DNA of 64,000 bases, from the NCBI RefSeq assembly GCF_040892595.1, contig NZ_JBFRYB010000002.1, positions 124,001-188,000 of the forward strand, written 5' to 3'. Source of the DNA: Zhongshania sp. R06B22. GTDB lineage: Bacteria > Pseudomonadota > Gammaproteobacteria > Pseudomonadales > Spongiibacteraceae. A model generated the notes under the pieces. That model saw only the letters and a program-made list of their open reading frames with translations, searched no databases and had not been told where the DNA came from. Position 1 is the first letter of the stretch, and each line of letters opens with the position of its first letter. Positions 36,563 through 45,739 of this stretch are shown here, in pieces. A program made the position numbers and the translations under genes.

Positions 36563-38425
36563 ATGGCAGTAATAAAACGAGGGCGACTTTTACTTAGTGG
36601 GCTAATTGTGGCTTCTATAGCCGCATGCGGTGGTGGCAGTGGCGGCGTAGATGTTGGCGCGGTCGGCGATGCGCTCGATGTGCAGGCGACCGCCATTGAA
36701 AGTTCGGTATCTGATGGATTGACGGCAGGTGAACCCATCGAAGGGCAGTATATTGTCCTACTTAATAAGGCGACTTCGCCGATCTTATCAGCCCTATCAT
36801 TGGATGACCTTACTAGCGATCTACTTGATAGTGTTGGCGGTGTTTTGCTGGGTCGTTTTGAGTATGTTGTGCGCGGTTTTGTTGCTCAACTTACACCAGA
36901 GGCAGCTGCCCAATTGGCGCAAAATCCATTGGTGAAGTTGGTAGAGCAAGACAGCGTTGTCACTATCGCGGCGACTCAAAACAGCGCTACCTGGGGCCTA
37001 GATAGAATTGATCAACCCAGCTTGCCCCTGGACGGCCGCTATAGTTATAACGGCGATGGCAGTGGCACCCATATCTATATTGTTGATACCGGTCTGCGCA
37101 CTTCCCATCAAGAATTCACCGGTCGGGTTGGTAGTGGTCGTAACTTTGTATCTTCTGGTTTCTTCTTTTCTAGTACCGATCCTGCTGATGTTGATGATTG
37201 CAACGGCCACGGTACTCATGTCGCAGGGTCTGCTGCGGGTACAACATGGGGGGTTGCTAAAGCTGCCACGGTGTATCCGGTGCGGGTATTAGATTGTAAT
37301 GGCTCCGGCAGTAACTCAGGTGTTATTGCGGGTATCGATTGGTTGGCGGGGAATCATCAAAGTCCAGCTGTTGCCAATATGAGCTTGGGCGGCGGCAGCA
37401 GTGCGGCACTTGATGAGGCTGTTCGAGCGGCAATTGCGGCGGGTGTTACCTTTGTTGTTGCTGCGGGTAATGATAATGCCGATGCCTGTTCCGGCTCACC
37501 TAATCGGGTTGCTGAAGCGCTTACTGTGGGTTCTACGTCGTCGAATGACGCGCGCTCATCGTTCTCTAACAAGGGCACATGTGTAGATATTTTTGCGCCT
37601 GGTTCAGCGATTACCTCGGCCTGGTATCAGAGCAATACTGATACCAATACCATCAGTGGGACCTCGATGGCATCGCCTCACGTAGCTGGCGCGGCGGCAT
37701 TGATCTTGGGTCAGAATCCATCGGCAAGCCCGGCGGCGGTATTCTCACAGCTTGTTGGCGAAGGTGCTGTGGGCAGACTCAGTAGTATAGGCACCGGCTC
37801 GCCCAATTTACTGTTGCAAATATCAGATGCTGGCAATGGCACGCCGACGGATTTCCCGCCTAGCGCGGCATTTACTTATAGCTGCACGGATCTAAATTGC
37901 AGCTTTAATGCTGGCAGTTCCACGGATGATAACGGCATCGCTAGCTATCAATGGAGCTTTGGCGATGGCAGTTCTGCAAGTGGTGCAACGCCAAGTCATA
38001 ACTTTGCATCAGCGGGAAGTTACACCGTCGCCTTAACAGTGAGTGACACCGCCGGTCAGCAAAATACCGCTGCGCAATCGGTAGTGGTGTCTCTACCGGG
38101 TAGTGGTCCTTGCCCAGAATGCGCGCAAACTAGCGGCACCTTAAGTGGCACCAATGCTCAGCAGTACACTCCAAGTAGCGGTGGCTTCAGCAGCAATGGT
38201 GGTCAGTTCCGGGGCTTCTTAGAGGGCGCGGCGGGCAGCGATTTTGACTTGTACTTGGAAAAACGCAGTGGATTTATTTTCCAGCGCTGGTCGGTAGTAG
38301 CCTCAAGTGAGAACAATGGTTCTGATGAGGCCCTCATATATAACGGAAGTTCGGGTACTTATCGCTGGCGCGTAAAATCTTTTAGCGGCAGTGGTGATTA
38401 TATTTTGTACACCGATAATCCCTAG
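36563..38425 (+). CDS. Lipoprotein subtilase (S8, proteinase K-like) with I9 propeptide, PKD domain and C-terminal PPC-like domain
   Basis: 620 residues from ATG 36563 (GGGGGC ribosome-binding site). Lipoprotein signal with lipobox IAAC (Cys22), Gly-rich tether, an inhibitor I9-type propeptide (about 55-135, 'GQYIVLL' to '[11 protein letters not shown]'), then a proteinase-K-like catalytic domain: Asp in 'IYIVDTGLR', His in '[14 protein letters not shown]', Ser in '[17 protein letters not shown]'. A PKD domain follows ('[11 protein letters not shown]', '[12 protein letters not shown]'), then a bacterial pre-peptidase-type beta domain ending '[10 protein letters not shown]'. It is a secreted endopeptidase that is probably first lipid-anchored in the outer membrane, unusual because most such subtilases are freely secreted. 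A strong terminator follows. Confidence 0.92.
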   Translation: MAVIKRGRLLLSGLIVASIAACGGGSGGVDVGAVGDALDVQATAIESSVSDGLTAGEPIEGQYIVLLNKATSPILSALSLDDLTSDLLDSVGGVLLGRFEYVVRGFVAQLTPEAAAQLAQNPLVKLVEQDSVVTIAATQNSATWGLDRIDQPSLPLDGRYSYNGDGSGTHIYIVDTGLRTSHQEFTGRVGSGRNFVSSGFFFSSTDPADVDDCNGHGTHVAGSAAGTTWGVAKAATVYPVRVLDCNGSGSNSGVIAGIDWLAGNHQSPAVANMSLGGGSSAALDEAVRAAIAAGVTFVVAAGNDNADACSGSPNRVAEALTVGSTSSNDARSSFSNKGTCVDIFAPGSAITSAWYQSNTDTNTISGTSMASPHVAGAAALILGQNPSASPAAVFSQLVGEGAVGRLSSIGTGSPNLLLQISDAGNGTPTDFPPSAAFTYSCTDLNCSFNAGSSTDDNGIASYQWSFGDGSSASGATPSHNFASAGSYTVALTVSDTAGQQNTAAQSVVVSLPGSGPCPECAQTSGTLSGTNAQQYTPSSGGFSSNGGQFRGFLEGAAGSDFDLYLEKRSGFIFQRWSVVASSENNGSDEALIYNGSSGTYRWRVKSFSGSGDYILYTDNP

Positions 38426-38460
38426 TATTTTTTGCTGACTAGTTAGTAAGTACAAGAAAA

Positions 38461-38488
38461 ACGGCACCTATATGGTGCCGTTTTTTTT
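38461..38488 (+). terminator. Terminator of the subtilase gene
   Basis: ACGGCACC (38461-38468) pairs with GGTGCCGT (38474-38481) around a 5-base loop, followed by eight T. Classic rho-independent terminator. Confidence 0.93.
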
Positions 38489-38924
38489 GCGGGAATTTAT
38501 GTGTTTAGTGGAGATGAGCATTGGCTGCGCCATTTTGGATATCGCCCGAAGACGAGGTAGTTATTGGTCTCGGTCAAGATGATCGCTTTGTATGGTGATA
38601 TTTGTGCACAGACTTGGTTTGAGCTGTGTAGTCATTGACAAGATGCTGGAATCATTATTCAATCCATTTATGACACTTTTGGTGCGTTATGTGTATCTGC
38701 GCTAAATGAGTCGAATAACAATAAAATAGACGTAAAAATTCATGAAATGTAGCTAAGTTGCCAACTTTTGCATATTGCTTAAGGCAATGTTGTTGGGTAA
38801 CTTACGCAAATATAAACTATTAGCAGAGTAATTCTGCGCCATCTAAATTTGATCCTCGTAGCCACTGGGCGTGGTGATGTTCAGTGGTGGTATTGATTAA
38901 ATAGAAGACAAAAGGATCGTCAGA
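38489..38924. promoter_or_regulatory. Leader of the redox cluster with nested dyads
   Basis: 436 bases, no gene. Two nested dyads near 38757-38798: ATTGC (38774-38778) with GCAAT (38784-38788), inside an imperfect pair GTTGCCAAC...GTTGGGTAAC. A weak AT-rich -10-like stretch (TATAAACT) occurs about 30 bases later. These may be an operator for the cytochrome gene. Confidence 0.35.
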
Positions 38925-39602
38925 ATGAAACGATTGGTGTTATTGCTGAGTGTGTTACTGGTGGCATGTAGTAATGACAATGCCCCTGATGTGAGTAGCG
39001 AAGCGGCCGCTGCGGACGCTCGGCAGACTTTACAGCAGGCGGCGTCTACTGACGGCAAGGCCCTTTATGTGGCGTGTGCTGGATGTCATGGCGCGCAGGG
39101 TGAAGGTAATGTGGCCTTGAGCTCACCGTCTCTAGCCAATCAGCAAACCTGGTATTTGGAGCGCCAGCTACTGGGCTTTAGGAGCGGTTTGCGCGGCAGT
39201 CATCCAGAAGATGGTTACGGCGCGCAAATGCAGGCGATTGCTAAAACCCTGCCGGATGATAATGCGGTGAAAGCCGTTGTGGGCTATATCGCTACTTTCA
39301 AAGCCAAGCCCGCTGCCAAAACCTTGGATGGCAATATTAAGCGCGGCGCGGATTATTATTCTAATTTGTGTGGTTCCTGTCATGGACCTGCTGCAGAGGG
39401 TAATGAGCTACTCCAGGCACCCGCCTTGGCGGGCGTTGATGACTGGTATTTATTGAAGCAGTTTAATCACTTTCGGGATGGAGTTCGTGGTGCGGATGAG
39501 TCAGATCGCTACGGCTATCAGATGGGCATGATGGGTAAGATCTTACCCGATGATGATATTGCTAATGACGTGATTGTATATATTCAATCACTGGCTGATT
39601 AA
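38925..39602 (+). CDS. Diheme cytochrome c4-like lipoprotein
   Basis: 225 residues. Lipoprotein signal with lipobox LVAC (Cys15); Ser follows, so outer-membrane sorting is possible. Two tandem cytochrome c domains of the c4 type, each with CxxCH: CAGCH followed by 'GAQGEGN', and CGSCH followed by 'GPAAEGN', and each with a later Met ligand ('MQAIAKTLPDD' and 'GMMGKILPDDD'). It should shuttle electrons in the periplasm. Lipid anchoring and operon position immediately before the diheme enzyme gene (1-base overlap of stop and start) suggest it is that enzyme's redox partner. Confidence 0.92.
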   Translation: MKRLVLLLSVLLVACSNDNAPDVSSEAAAADARQTLQQAASTDGKALYVACAGCHGAQGEGNVALSSPSLANQQTWYLERQLLGFRSGLRGSHPEDGYGAQMQAIAKTLPDDNAVKAVVGYIATFKAKPAAKTLDGNIKRGADYYSNLCGSCHGPAAEGNELLQAPALAGVDDWYLLKQFNHFRDGVRGADESDRYGYQMGMMGKILPDDDIANDVIVYIQSLAD

Positions 39603-40771
39603 TGATGCGTGGACTGTTCGGCCCGCTTAGTTTGTGGCTGATGACGTGTGTCGTGTCAATGCCGCTAGTTGCTGCAAGCGAATGGACATTAACAGATGTT
39701 TGTCCCGCCGGATTTCACCAGCGAGACGGCGGCTGTTATCTGCAAAGCTTCTACAGTGGCTACCGGTCGCTGCAAGATTCGGGCGTCGGTGGTTTGAAAA
39801 CCGGGCTGCCACCGCTGAGAGAAGGCTTTAGCGCTCAAGAAATCGATCTCGGCCGTTTATTGTTTTTTGATCCGCTGTTATCGGCCGATGGCGATATGGC
39901 GTGCTCGTCCTGCCATCAACCCGCAAAGGGCTTTTCCGATGGTTTGCCGGGAAGCGTCGGCAGAGATGGTTTTGTAATGCATCGCTCGGCCCCCACCTTG
40001 TGGAATGTTGGGTTTTTGCGTGAACTGTTTTGGGATGCGCGGGCCTCTTCCTTGGAAGAACAACTTGAGGGGCCTTTGTTTTCCAGCGTGGAGATGGCGA
40101 ATACCCCCGCGCAACTATTGGCAAGTTTACGGCAGAACGCGAATTACCCCGGCTTGTTTCAGCAGGCCTTTGGCGGCGCTGGTGAGATAAGTCTAGAGCA
40201 GATTTACGCCGCATTGGCGGCGTTTCAGTCATCCTTAATATCCTTAAGTAGCCGTTATGATCTATATGCCAATGGGTTTCATGAGGTACTAACGCAGCCA
40301 GAAATCGATGGGATGAATGTGTTTCGTTCCTTCGTCGCTCGCTGTGCGGAATGCCATACTCCTCCGGCGTTTACTAATCAGCAAATTGCCGTTATTGGCA
40401 CGCCTGAGCCAGAAGGTATGCCGCTAGATATTGGTGTCGAAGCGATTACCGGCGATGAATCTCAGCGCGGTGGTTTTAAAGTGCCTACATTGAGGAATAT
40501 CGAGTTAACAGCGCCTTACATGCACTCCGGTCGTTTTAATACGCTGCGTGAAGCTGTGGCGTTTTACACCGGCGGCCGAGGGCATGCTGTGCCAGAAGGT
40601 GAGCATTTAAGTTTGCACTGGCATATCTGGGAGCCTGATCTAAATGATCGCGAACTCGACCTGTTAGTGGCTTTTTTAAAGACCTTAACGGACCAAAGTT
40701 TTATGCCTGTGCTACCCCAAAAAGTCCCTTCCGGCTTAAAGCCGGTGGCTACCCAAATACTGACGCATTAA
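39602..40771 (+). CDS. MauG/CcpA-type diheme cytochrome c protein
   Basis: 389 residues with a signal peptide (cut near AASEW). Two haem motifs: CSSCH ('MACSSCHQPAKGFSDG') and CAECH ('ARCAECHTPPAF'). The C-terminal motif 'KVPTLRNIELTAPYMHSG' is the signature of the bacterial cytochrome c peroxidase/MauG family. An extra N-terminal segment 'CPAGFHQRDGGCYLQ' with two Cys is not part of the core fold. Peroxidase activity or MauG-like post-translational oxidation of a partner protein are both possible; the beta-helix/cytochrome fusion encoded next is an obvious candidate partner. Its ATG overlaps the stop of the c4-like gene by 1 base. Confidence 0.9.
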   Translation: MMRGLFGPLSLWLMTCVVSMPLVAASEWTLTDVCPAGFHQRDGGCYLQSFYSGYRSLQDSGVGGLKTGLPPLREGFSAQEIDLGRLLFFDPLLSADGDMACSSCHQPAKGFSDGLPGSVGRDGFVMHRSAPTLWNVGFLRELFWDARASSLEEQLEGPLFSSVEMANTPAQLLASLRQNANYPGLFQQAFGGAGEISLEQIYAALAAFQSSLISLSSRYDLYANGFHEVLTQPEIDGMNVFRSFVARCAECHTPPAFTNQQIAVIGTPEPEGMPLDIGVEAITGDESQRGGFKVPTLRNIELTAPYMHSGRFNTLREAVAFYTGGRGHAVPEGEHLSLHWHIWEPDLNDRELDLLVAFLKTLTDQSFMPVLPQKVPSGLKPVATQILTH

Positions 40772-40803
40772 TGATCCAGACTCTGGAAACAAGGAGCGTA
40801 ACA

Positions 40804-42198
40804 ATGAAAAAAATGATCCCACTGGGACTGCTGTGGCTTGGCCTCATTATCGCCGCGCCAAGTTTGCTGGCGGCCGACATCTCGGTAAAGGACGGCGACT
40901 CCATTCAGGCTGCGGTAAATCAAGCCAGCACCGGTGATGTCATTCTGGTTCATCCCGGTACCTATAAAGAAAGTGTTTACGTGGATAAAGACGGCATTAC
41001 CATTCGCGGCGTCGTTGTAGAAGGTGAGTGGCCGGTTATGGACGGGGAGGGCATACTCAATGACGCTATCCTCTACTCGGGCAACGATTTCACCGTGGAG
41101 TGGTTAACGATTACCCGCTACAAGGGTAATGCCGTTATGGGCCAAGCCGGTAATAATTTTGTGATTCGATATAACAAAGTTATCGATACTGGGGTCTACG
41201 GTATTTTCCCCCAGTTTGGTAAAAACGGTCTTATTGAGTACAACGTTTTGAGCGGTATTGAAGACGCTGCTATTTATGTGGGTATGTGCGACAACATCGA
41301 TGTTCGTCACAACGAGGTGTTTGATAATGTTGCGGGTATTGAGATAGAAAATACTCGCCATGCGCTGGTAGAGAACAATTACGCTCATAACAATACCGCG
41401 GGTCTATTGGTGTTTATCACACCGGGCTTGCCGATCAAGACGACCTACGACGTTATTCTGCGCAATAATTTTGTGGTCAATAACAACACTGCTAATTTTG
41501 GCGCGCCTGGTTCAATTGTGTCTAAAGTGCCAGCCGGAATCGGCATTGTGGTAATGGCCGCCGACGACGTGATTGTTGAGGGTAATATTATTTCAGGGAA
41601 TAAAACCGCTGGTATCGTGATTACCGATCTGGCGTTTATCACCGATATTTCCAGTGACCCAGATTCAGAGCCCAATCCAGATCGCATGGTGTTCCTTGAT
41701 AACTTAATGTTCGATAACGGCGCTGATCCCGTCGCTGATGTGAAGGCCTTAATGTTGACCCAGTTCAGCCGTCGTGGCCCCGACATTCTCGCTAATTTGG
41801 GTTCCGCACAGGAGCCGGATAATTGCATTATCAATCGCGAACGCTACACCAGCTTTGGGGTGAAAAAGTGGAGTGAGTGTGAGCGCAAAGACACTGCGGA
41901 CATTGTCAGTATGATGATACCCGGTGGTGCCCCCAGTGAAGTGGTGACTACTGAGGGTCGCACCAAGCTGCTGTATCAAGGCATTTGTGCTGGCTGTCAT
42001 GCTTACAATATGCGCTTGATTGGCCCCCCAACCTTAACGGTTAAAGCGATTTATCGCGATGATATACAGGCTGTTGCTGACTATATTGCGGCGCCTCATA
42101 AAGTGCGAACTGACTATCCTGCCATGCCGCCACAGGGACATTTATCTCCAGAGCTGCGTCGTGACGTGGCCGAGTATATGTTGAACGTGACCAAGTAA
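40804..42198 (+). CDS. Right-handed parallel beta-helix protein fused to C-terminal cytochrome c
   Basis: 464 residues from ATG 40804, which follows AAGGAG and opens a signal peptide ending in LLAAD. Residues about 30-330 are a NosD/pectate-lyase-like beta-helix: 'IQAAVNQASTGDVILVHPG', then many Asn-rich rungs such as 'NVLSGIEDAAIYVG', 'NYAHNNTAGLLVF' and 'NIISGNKTAGIVITD'. About 380-464 is a class I cytochrome c domain with one CAGCH haem and a Met ligand region 'YPAMPPQGHLS'. The helix part resembles the TIGR03805-type beta-helix family as I remember it, whose function is unknown. Periplasmic or cell-surface. Beta-helices usually bind or cleave polysaccharides, but no catalytic residue set can be identified; the haem suggests an oxidase or electron-wired binding protein. 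It sits between the diheme enzyme and a TonB receptor. Confidence 0.88.
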   Translation: MKKMIPLGLLWLGLIIAAPSLLAADISVKDGDSIQAAVNQASTGDVILVHPGTYKESVYVDKDGITIRGVVVEGEWPVMDGEGILNDAILYSGNDFTVEWLTITRYKGNAVMGQAGNNFVIRYNKVIDTGVYGIFPQFGKNGLIEYNVLSGIEDAAIYVGMCDNIDVRHNEVFDNVAGIEIENTRHALVENNYAHNNTAGLLVFITPGLPIKTTYDVILRNNFVVNNNTANFGAPGSIVSKVPAGIGIVVMAADDVIVEGNIISGNKTAGIVITDLAFITDISSDPDSEPNPDRMVFLDNLMFDNGADPVADVKALMLTQFSRRGPDILANLGSAQEPDNCIINRERYTSFGVKKWSECERKDTADIVSMMIPGGAPSEVVTTEGRTKLLYQGICAGCHAYNMRLIGPPTLTVKAIYRDDIQAVADYIAAPHKVRTDYPAMPPQGHLSPELRRDVAEYMLNVTK

Positions 42199-42222
42199 AA
42201 CCGATTGCCGCTAAGTTGTAAT

Positions 42223-42254
42223 TTGCAATGCGCAGTTCGGGTATTGCAATGCGC
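42223..42254 (+). promoter_or_regulatory. Two 11-bp direct repeats upstream of TonB receptor
   Basis: TTGCAATGCGC occurs at 42223-42233 and again at 42244-42254: a perfect direct repeat with 21-bp spacing, two helical turns, ending 26 bases before the receptor ATG. This is a plausible tandem operator. The second copy followed by GTTTTGTTT could also form a weak terminator hairpin with GCGCA/TGCGC arms. Confidence 0.45.
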
Positions 42255-42280
42255 GTTTTGTTTGTGAGTGAGGGCGTAAT

Positions 42281-44551
42281 ATGAAATCCATTAGTAGAAG
42301 TCGCATGGCCTGCGCTATAGGTATTGCAGTACTGGGGACGCCTTCGGCGTATGCGGTAAACAACCTTGCCTTAGAAGAGGTTGTGGTTACCGCACAGAAG
42401 CGCGAGCAAAGCGCGATGACGGTGCCGGTGACCGTCGATACTTTTACCAATCAGGATTTAGAAAATACCGGTGCTTTGAATATGGAAGATATTCAGGCTT
42501 ATATTCCGGGGCTAAAGGTGGGTGATGGTGTGCGTGGCGGTGGCTCCACCCAGTCCTCATTTGTGATTCGCGGTATTGATAGCTCGAATATCAGCACCGG
42601 CGGCGACCCTTCGGTTGCGACCTTTCTCGATGGTGTTTATCTACCGCGGGCAGCGATCACCGTGCCGTTTTCTGATATGCAGCGGGTAGAAGTTTTAAAA
42701 GGACCGCAGGGGACATTATTTGGCCGCAACGCGGCGGCGGGGGTGGTGAGCTTCATTCCCAATGCACCGAGCACAGAGGAAACTGAAGGCTTTGTGATGA
42801 CAAAGCTAGGAAGTTATAACTTGTTTCGCGTTGAGGGTATGGGTAATTTGCCGCTGGCCGATAATCTTGCTCTGCGGCTTAATTTACTGCACAACCAGCG
42901 CGATGCGGTCATCGACAGCAAGGGACCCGCTGCGCCAGATCCTGGCGAGCAAGATAATCAATTCGGCCGCGTGGCGCTGCGTTGGGATACCAACGATAGG
43001 CTGAGTATGCAGTTCGCCTACGATATTGATCGTGTCGACAACGGCCCGCAGGCGCGGCTCAGTATTAGTGAAGAATTCTCAAACTTTCCCGACCCAACAG
43101 ATCGCACATTAGAAACCGATGCTATGGGTGGCGGTGAAACCAGAGAGATGCAAGGGTTTACCGGTAAGCTGTGGTATGACCTCACAGATACTACCAGCAT
43201 GACTTTAATCGGCAGTTACCGCGCTTTCGAAACCTATAACCTGCAAGACGAAGACGCAACGGCAGACGATTCAGTCTATGTAGATACCAATAATATTGAA
43301 GATTCTGATATTGCCTATTTCGAGATGCAATTTAACGTAGCCCTGCCATGGGTGGATGCCGTGTTTGGGGCAAATTACAGCAAGGAAGATACTTATCAGC
43401 AAACCGCTTTAACCTTTAGTTATGGCGCGGTGCTGGAGCTGGCATCGGGTATGGCAGGCATCCCCCAAGGTTTGTTGAATACCTTGCTTGGTGGTGCTGT
43501 GGCCGGTCGTTACGTTACTGAAAGAATGACCAATGAGGGTGATTTCGAAAGTTATGGTTTCTTTAGTGACCTGGATTTTCCGATTACCGAAAGACTGAAT
43601 ATTATCACCGGCCTGCGTTACAGCAATGATCAAAAGTCGTTTAGTTGGGACGCGCCGCTGACTGATTTTGTGGTCTCGCAGGCGCTGGGTGAAAACTTCT
43701 TTTTTAACTCGGATGGCGTAGAAACCGCATCCGAAAGCTGGGATAAAATTACCGGTCGTCTGGTCGCCAACTATCAAATCACCGATGGCGCGATGACCTT
43801 CCTAAGTTACTCGACCGGCTATAAGTCGGGGGGTTACGACTCCCTAAATACCGGGACTCGTGAAGCGCCATTAGATCCTGAGGTGGTGAGCAATATTGAA
43901 TTTGGCGTAAAAGGTGATTTCTTTGATACGCGAGTGCGTACTCAAGTGGCTCTTTTTAAAATGATCATTGATGATCGCCAAGAAGCCATAGAGTCGCGAT
44001 CGCCAGACAGTAATGGCGCCGTGCCTACGGTTATTAATACCGATGAAGATATTCAGGGTGTCGAGCTAACTGCGGACTGGCTGGCGACAGAAAATTTGCG
44101 CTTCGGACTGATTTATACCTACCGTGAGCAAGAGTCTAGCCGCGAGTCATATTTCAACGCACAGGGCGAATTTGTGGTCGCTGATCAGCTAAATGCTACA
44201 TCCCCGCAGGAATATACCGTGACTTTGGATTGGTCTCCGGAAATTAACTACGGCCTGCTGTTATTCCATTTTGACTATATTTATGAAGAAAACACCGAGC
44301 CGGAGAACGAAGACCATCAACCGTTTTTTAATACCGTTAATGGCTATGGCGACGATACCAGTTTGCTGAATGCAAGAGTGGCGTGGAACACCCCTGGTGG
44401 TGGCTACGAAATGGCGCTGTGGGGCAAAAATTTGCTGGGCAATGAGCGTGTATCACAGCCCGGCGGTTTAACAGGTACTGATATCGGTACCTTCCATGTT
44501 GGTATTGTTGATCCTTTAACCTATGGCGTCGATTTTAGAGTTATTTTTTAA
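42281..44551 (+). CDS. TonB-dependent outer-membrane receptor
   Basis: 756 residues. Signal peptide to about residue 25 (GIAVLGTPSAYA). TonB-box-like 'LEEVVVTAQKREQS' at about 31-44, plug motifs 'MQRVEVLKGPQGTLFGRNAA', then barrel to a terminal Phe (VDFRVIF). Its start is preceded by a direct repeat that may be an operator. Last gene in the plus-strand cluster with c4-like cytochrome, diheme enzyme and beta-helix/cytochrome. Uptake of the product or substrate of those redox proteins is a reasonable inference. Convergent with a LysR gene. Confidence 0.93.
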   Translation: MKSISRSRMACAIGIAVLGTPSAYAVNNLALEEVVVTAQKREQSAMTVPVTVDTFTNQDLENTGALNMEDIQAYIPGLKVGDGVRGGGSTQSSFVIRGIDSSNISTGGDPSVATFLDGVYLPRAAITVPFSDMQRVEVLKGPQGTLFGRNAAAGVVSFIPNAPSTEETEGFVMTKLGSYNLFRVEGMGNLPLADNLALRLNLLHNQRDAVIDSKGPAAPDPGEQDNQFGRVALRWDTNDRLSMQFAYDIDRVDNGPQARLSISEEFSNFPDPTDRTLETDAMGGGETREMQGFTGKLWYDLTDTTSMTLIGSYRAFETYNLQDEDATADDSVYVDTNNIEDSDIAYFEMQFNVALPWVDAVFGANYSKEDTYQQTALTFSYGAVLELASGMAGIPQGLLNTLLGGAVAGRYVTERMTNEGDFESYGFFSDLDFPITERLNIITGLRYSNDQKSFSWDAPLTDFVVSQALGENFFFNSDGVETASESWDKITGRLVANYQITDGAMTFLSYSTGYKSGGYDSLNTGTREAPLDPEVVSNIEFGVKGDFFDTRVRTQVALFKMIIDDRQEAIESRSPDSNGAVPTVINTDEDIQGVELTADWLATENLRFGLIYTYREQESSRESYFNAQGEFVVADQLNATSPQEYTVTLDWSPEINYGLLLFHFDYIYEENTEPENEDHQPFFNTVNGYGDDTSLLNARVAWNTPGGGYEMALWGKNLLGNERVSQPGGLTGTDIGTFHVGIVDPLTYGVDFRVIF

Positions 44552-44640
44552 ACTGCTAGCTCTCATTAACGCCGGAGTTGATCGTGTGCATTAATGTGAC
44601 GTAGCTGTCGCCATGACCGGCGAAGCTCTAGCTTATGATC

Positions 44641-45576
44641 TTATCCTTTATTCGATAAGCGGATATTTTTCATTGCTTGGCGGTCGGTCTTATCAAAGTA
44701 GTCTTTAAGGAAATCTATTAATACCCGCAGTTTTTTTGAGCTGGCACTGCCCGGTGGAAAAACACCATAAATATCGATGTTATTTAAGTGATAATCTTCC
44801 AGTACCCTTTCTAATAGCCCTGCTTGAATTTTCGGCCAGGCATCATAAAGTGGGATGCGACCTAAGCCATGCCCCCCCTCTATAAAGGCGGTGCGAGCCG
44901 CTGCGTTATTGGTGCTAATGCTGCCTTTCACAGCAACACTATAAGAGCGACTACCTTTGCTTAGGGTAATCGCGCCAGCGGTGAGTTTATAAACAACCCA
45001 GTCGTGCGCTTCGAGGTCACTTGGCGTCGTTGGGCGGCCGCGTTTTGCAAAATAGTCTGGCGAGCCACATAAGCAGGTGGGAAAAGTGGACAGCTTGCTC
45101 GCTTGCAGTCCGGAATCCGTCAGCGGTGCTCCCCGTATGGCGAGGTCGATCCCCTCTTGCATGATATTAACCACTTCATCGGTTAGCATCACATCGAGTT
45201 CAATTTTAGGATAAAGGCGGCGAAAATTATTTAGTGCTGGCACCACCATCTGTAAGCCGACATTCACTGGACAGGTTATTTTTAATAAACCTTCGGGCTC
45301 ATTTTTCAAGTTCTCCATCTGCAGATTGGCGATGTTCGCTTGTTCGGCAATGATGCGGCAAGACTGATAATACGCCGCACCCGCCTCCGTTAAGGCGATG
45401 GCGCGGGTAGAGCGATTGAGCAACTTCACCCCCAGCTGAGACTCCAGTTTTTTAAGATGATAGCTGACTGACGCGCGGGATAAGCCTATGTGTTTGGCCG
45501 CGGCGGTTAAGTTGCCCTGCTCAATGACTTGGGCAAAGACCACCATGCTCTTAAGTTGTTCAAAAGATAGATTCAT
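44641..45576 (-). CDS. LysR-type transcriptional regulator
   Basis: 311 residues. N-terminal winged helix-turn-helix (about 1-65, 'NLTAAAKHIGLSRASVSYHL') and LysR substrate-binding domain (about 90-295). The sequence is of the common AaeR/DmlR-like group. It is divergent from the DJ-1/YqhD genes with a 160-base shared promoter region, so it probably controls them in response to an aldehyde or related electrophile, as in other electrophile-responsive regulons (inference). Confidence 0.92.
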   Translation of the reverse strand: MNLSFEQLKSMVVFAQVIEQGNLTAAAKHIGLSRASVSYHLKKLESQLGVKLLNRSTRAIALTEAGAAYYQSCRIIAEQANIANLQMENLKNEPEGLLKITCPVNVGLQMVVPALNNFRRLYPKIELDVMLTDEVVNIMQEGIDLAIRGAPLTDSGLQASKLSTFPTCLCGSPDYFAKRGRPTTPSDLEAHDWVVYKLTAGAITLSKGSRSYSVAVKGSISTNNAAARTAFIEGGHGLGRIPLYDAWPKIQAGLLERVLEDYHLNNIDIYGVFPPGSASSKKLRVLIDFLKDYFDKTDRQAMKNIRLSNKG

Positions 45577-45619
45577 AGGCTATCGTATCAATATTTCTAC
45601 TAATGTAGTCAATTCTGTC

Positions 45620-45651
45620 TGTATTGTTCGATATGCCCCGTGGGTAATACA
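45620..45651. promoter_or_regulatory. Candidate LysR operator between divergent genes
   Basis: TGTATT (45620-45625) and AATACA (45646-45651) form an inverted repeat spaced by 20 bases between the LysR gene and the DJ-1-like gene. LysR sites are usually T-N11-A within a dyad, so this is only suggestive. Confidence 0.25.
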
Positions 45652-45739
45652 CTGTTGGTAGTTGATAGAGGTCGAGCTATCTAGAAGTTGAGCTAGCTAT
45701 CAGGCGAGCCAGCACACGATTTACAGGAGTACGTAAAAC

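Noticed and set aside
40804..42198. Beta-helix protein as NosD of nitrous-oxide reduction
   Set aside because: No nosZ, nosR or nosFY neighbours, and the fused cytochrome is not part of NosD.
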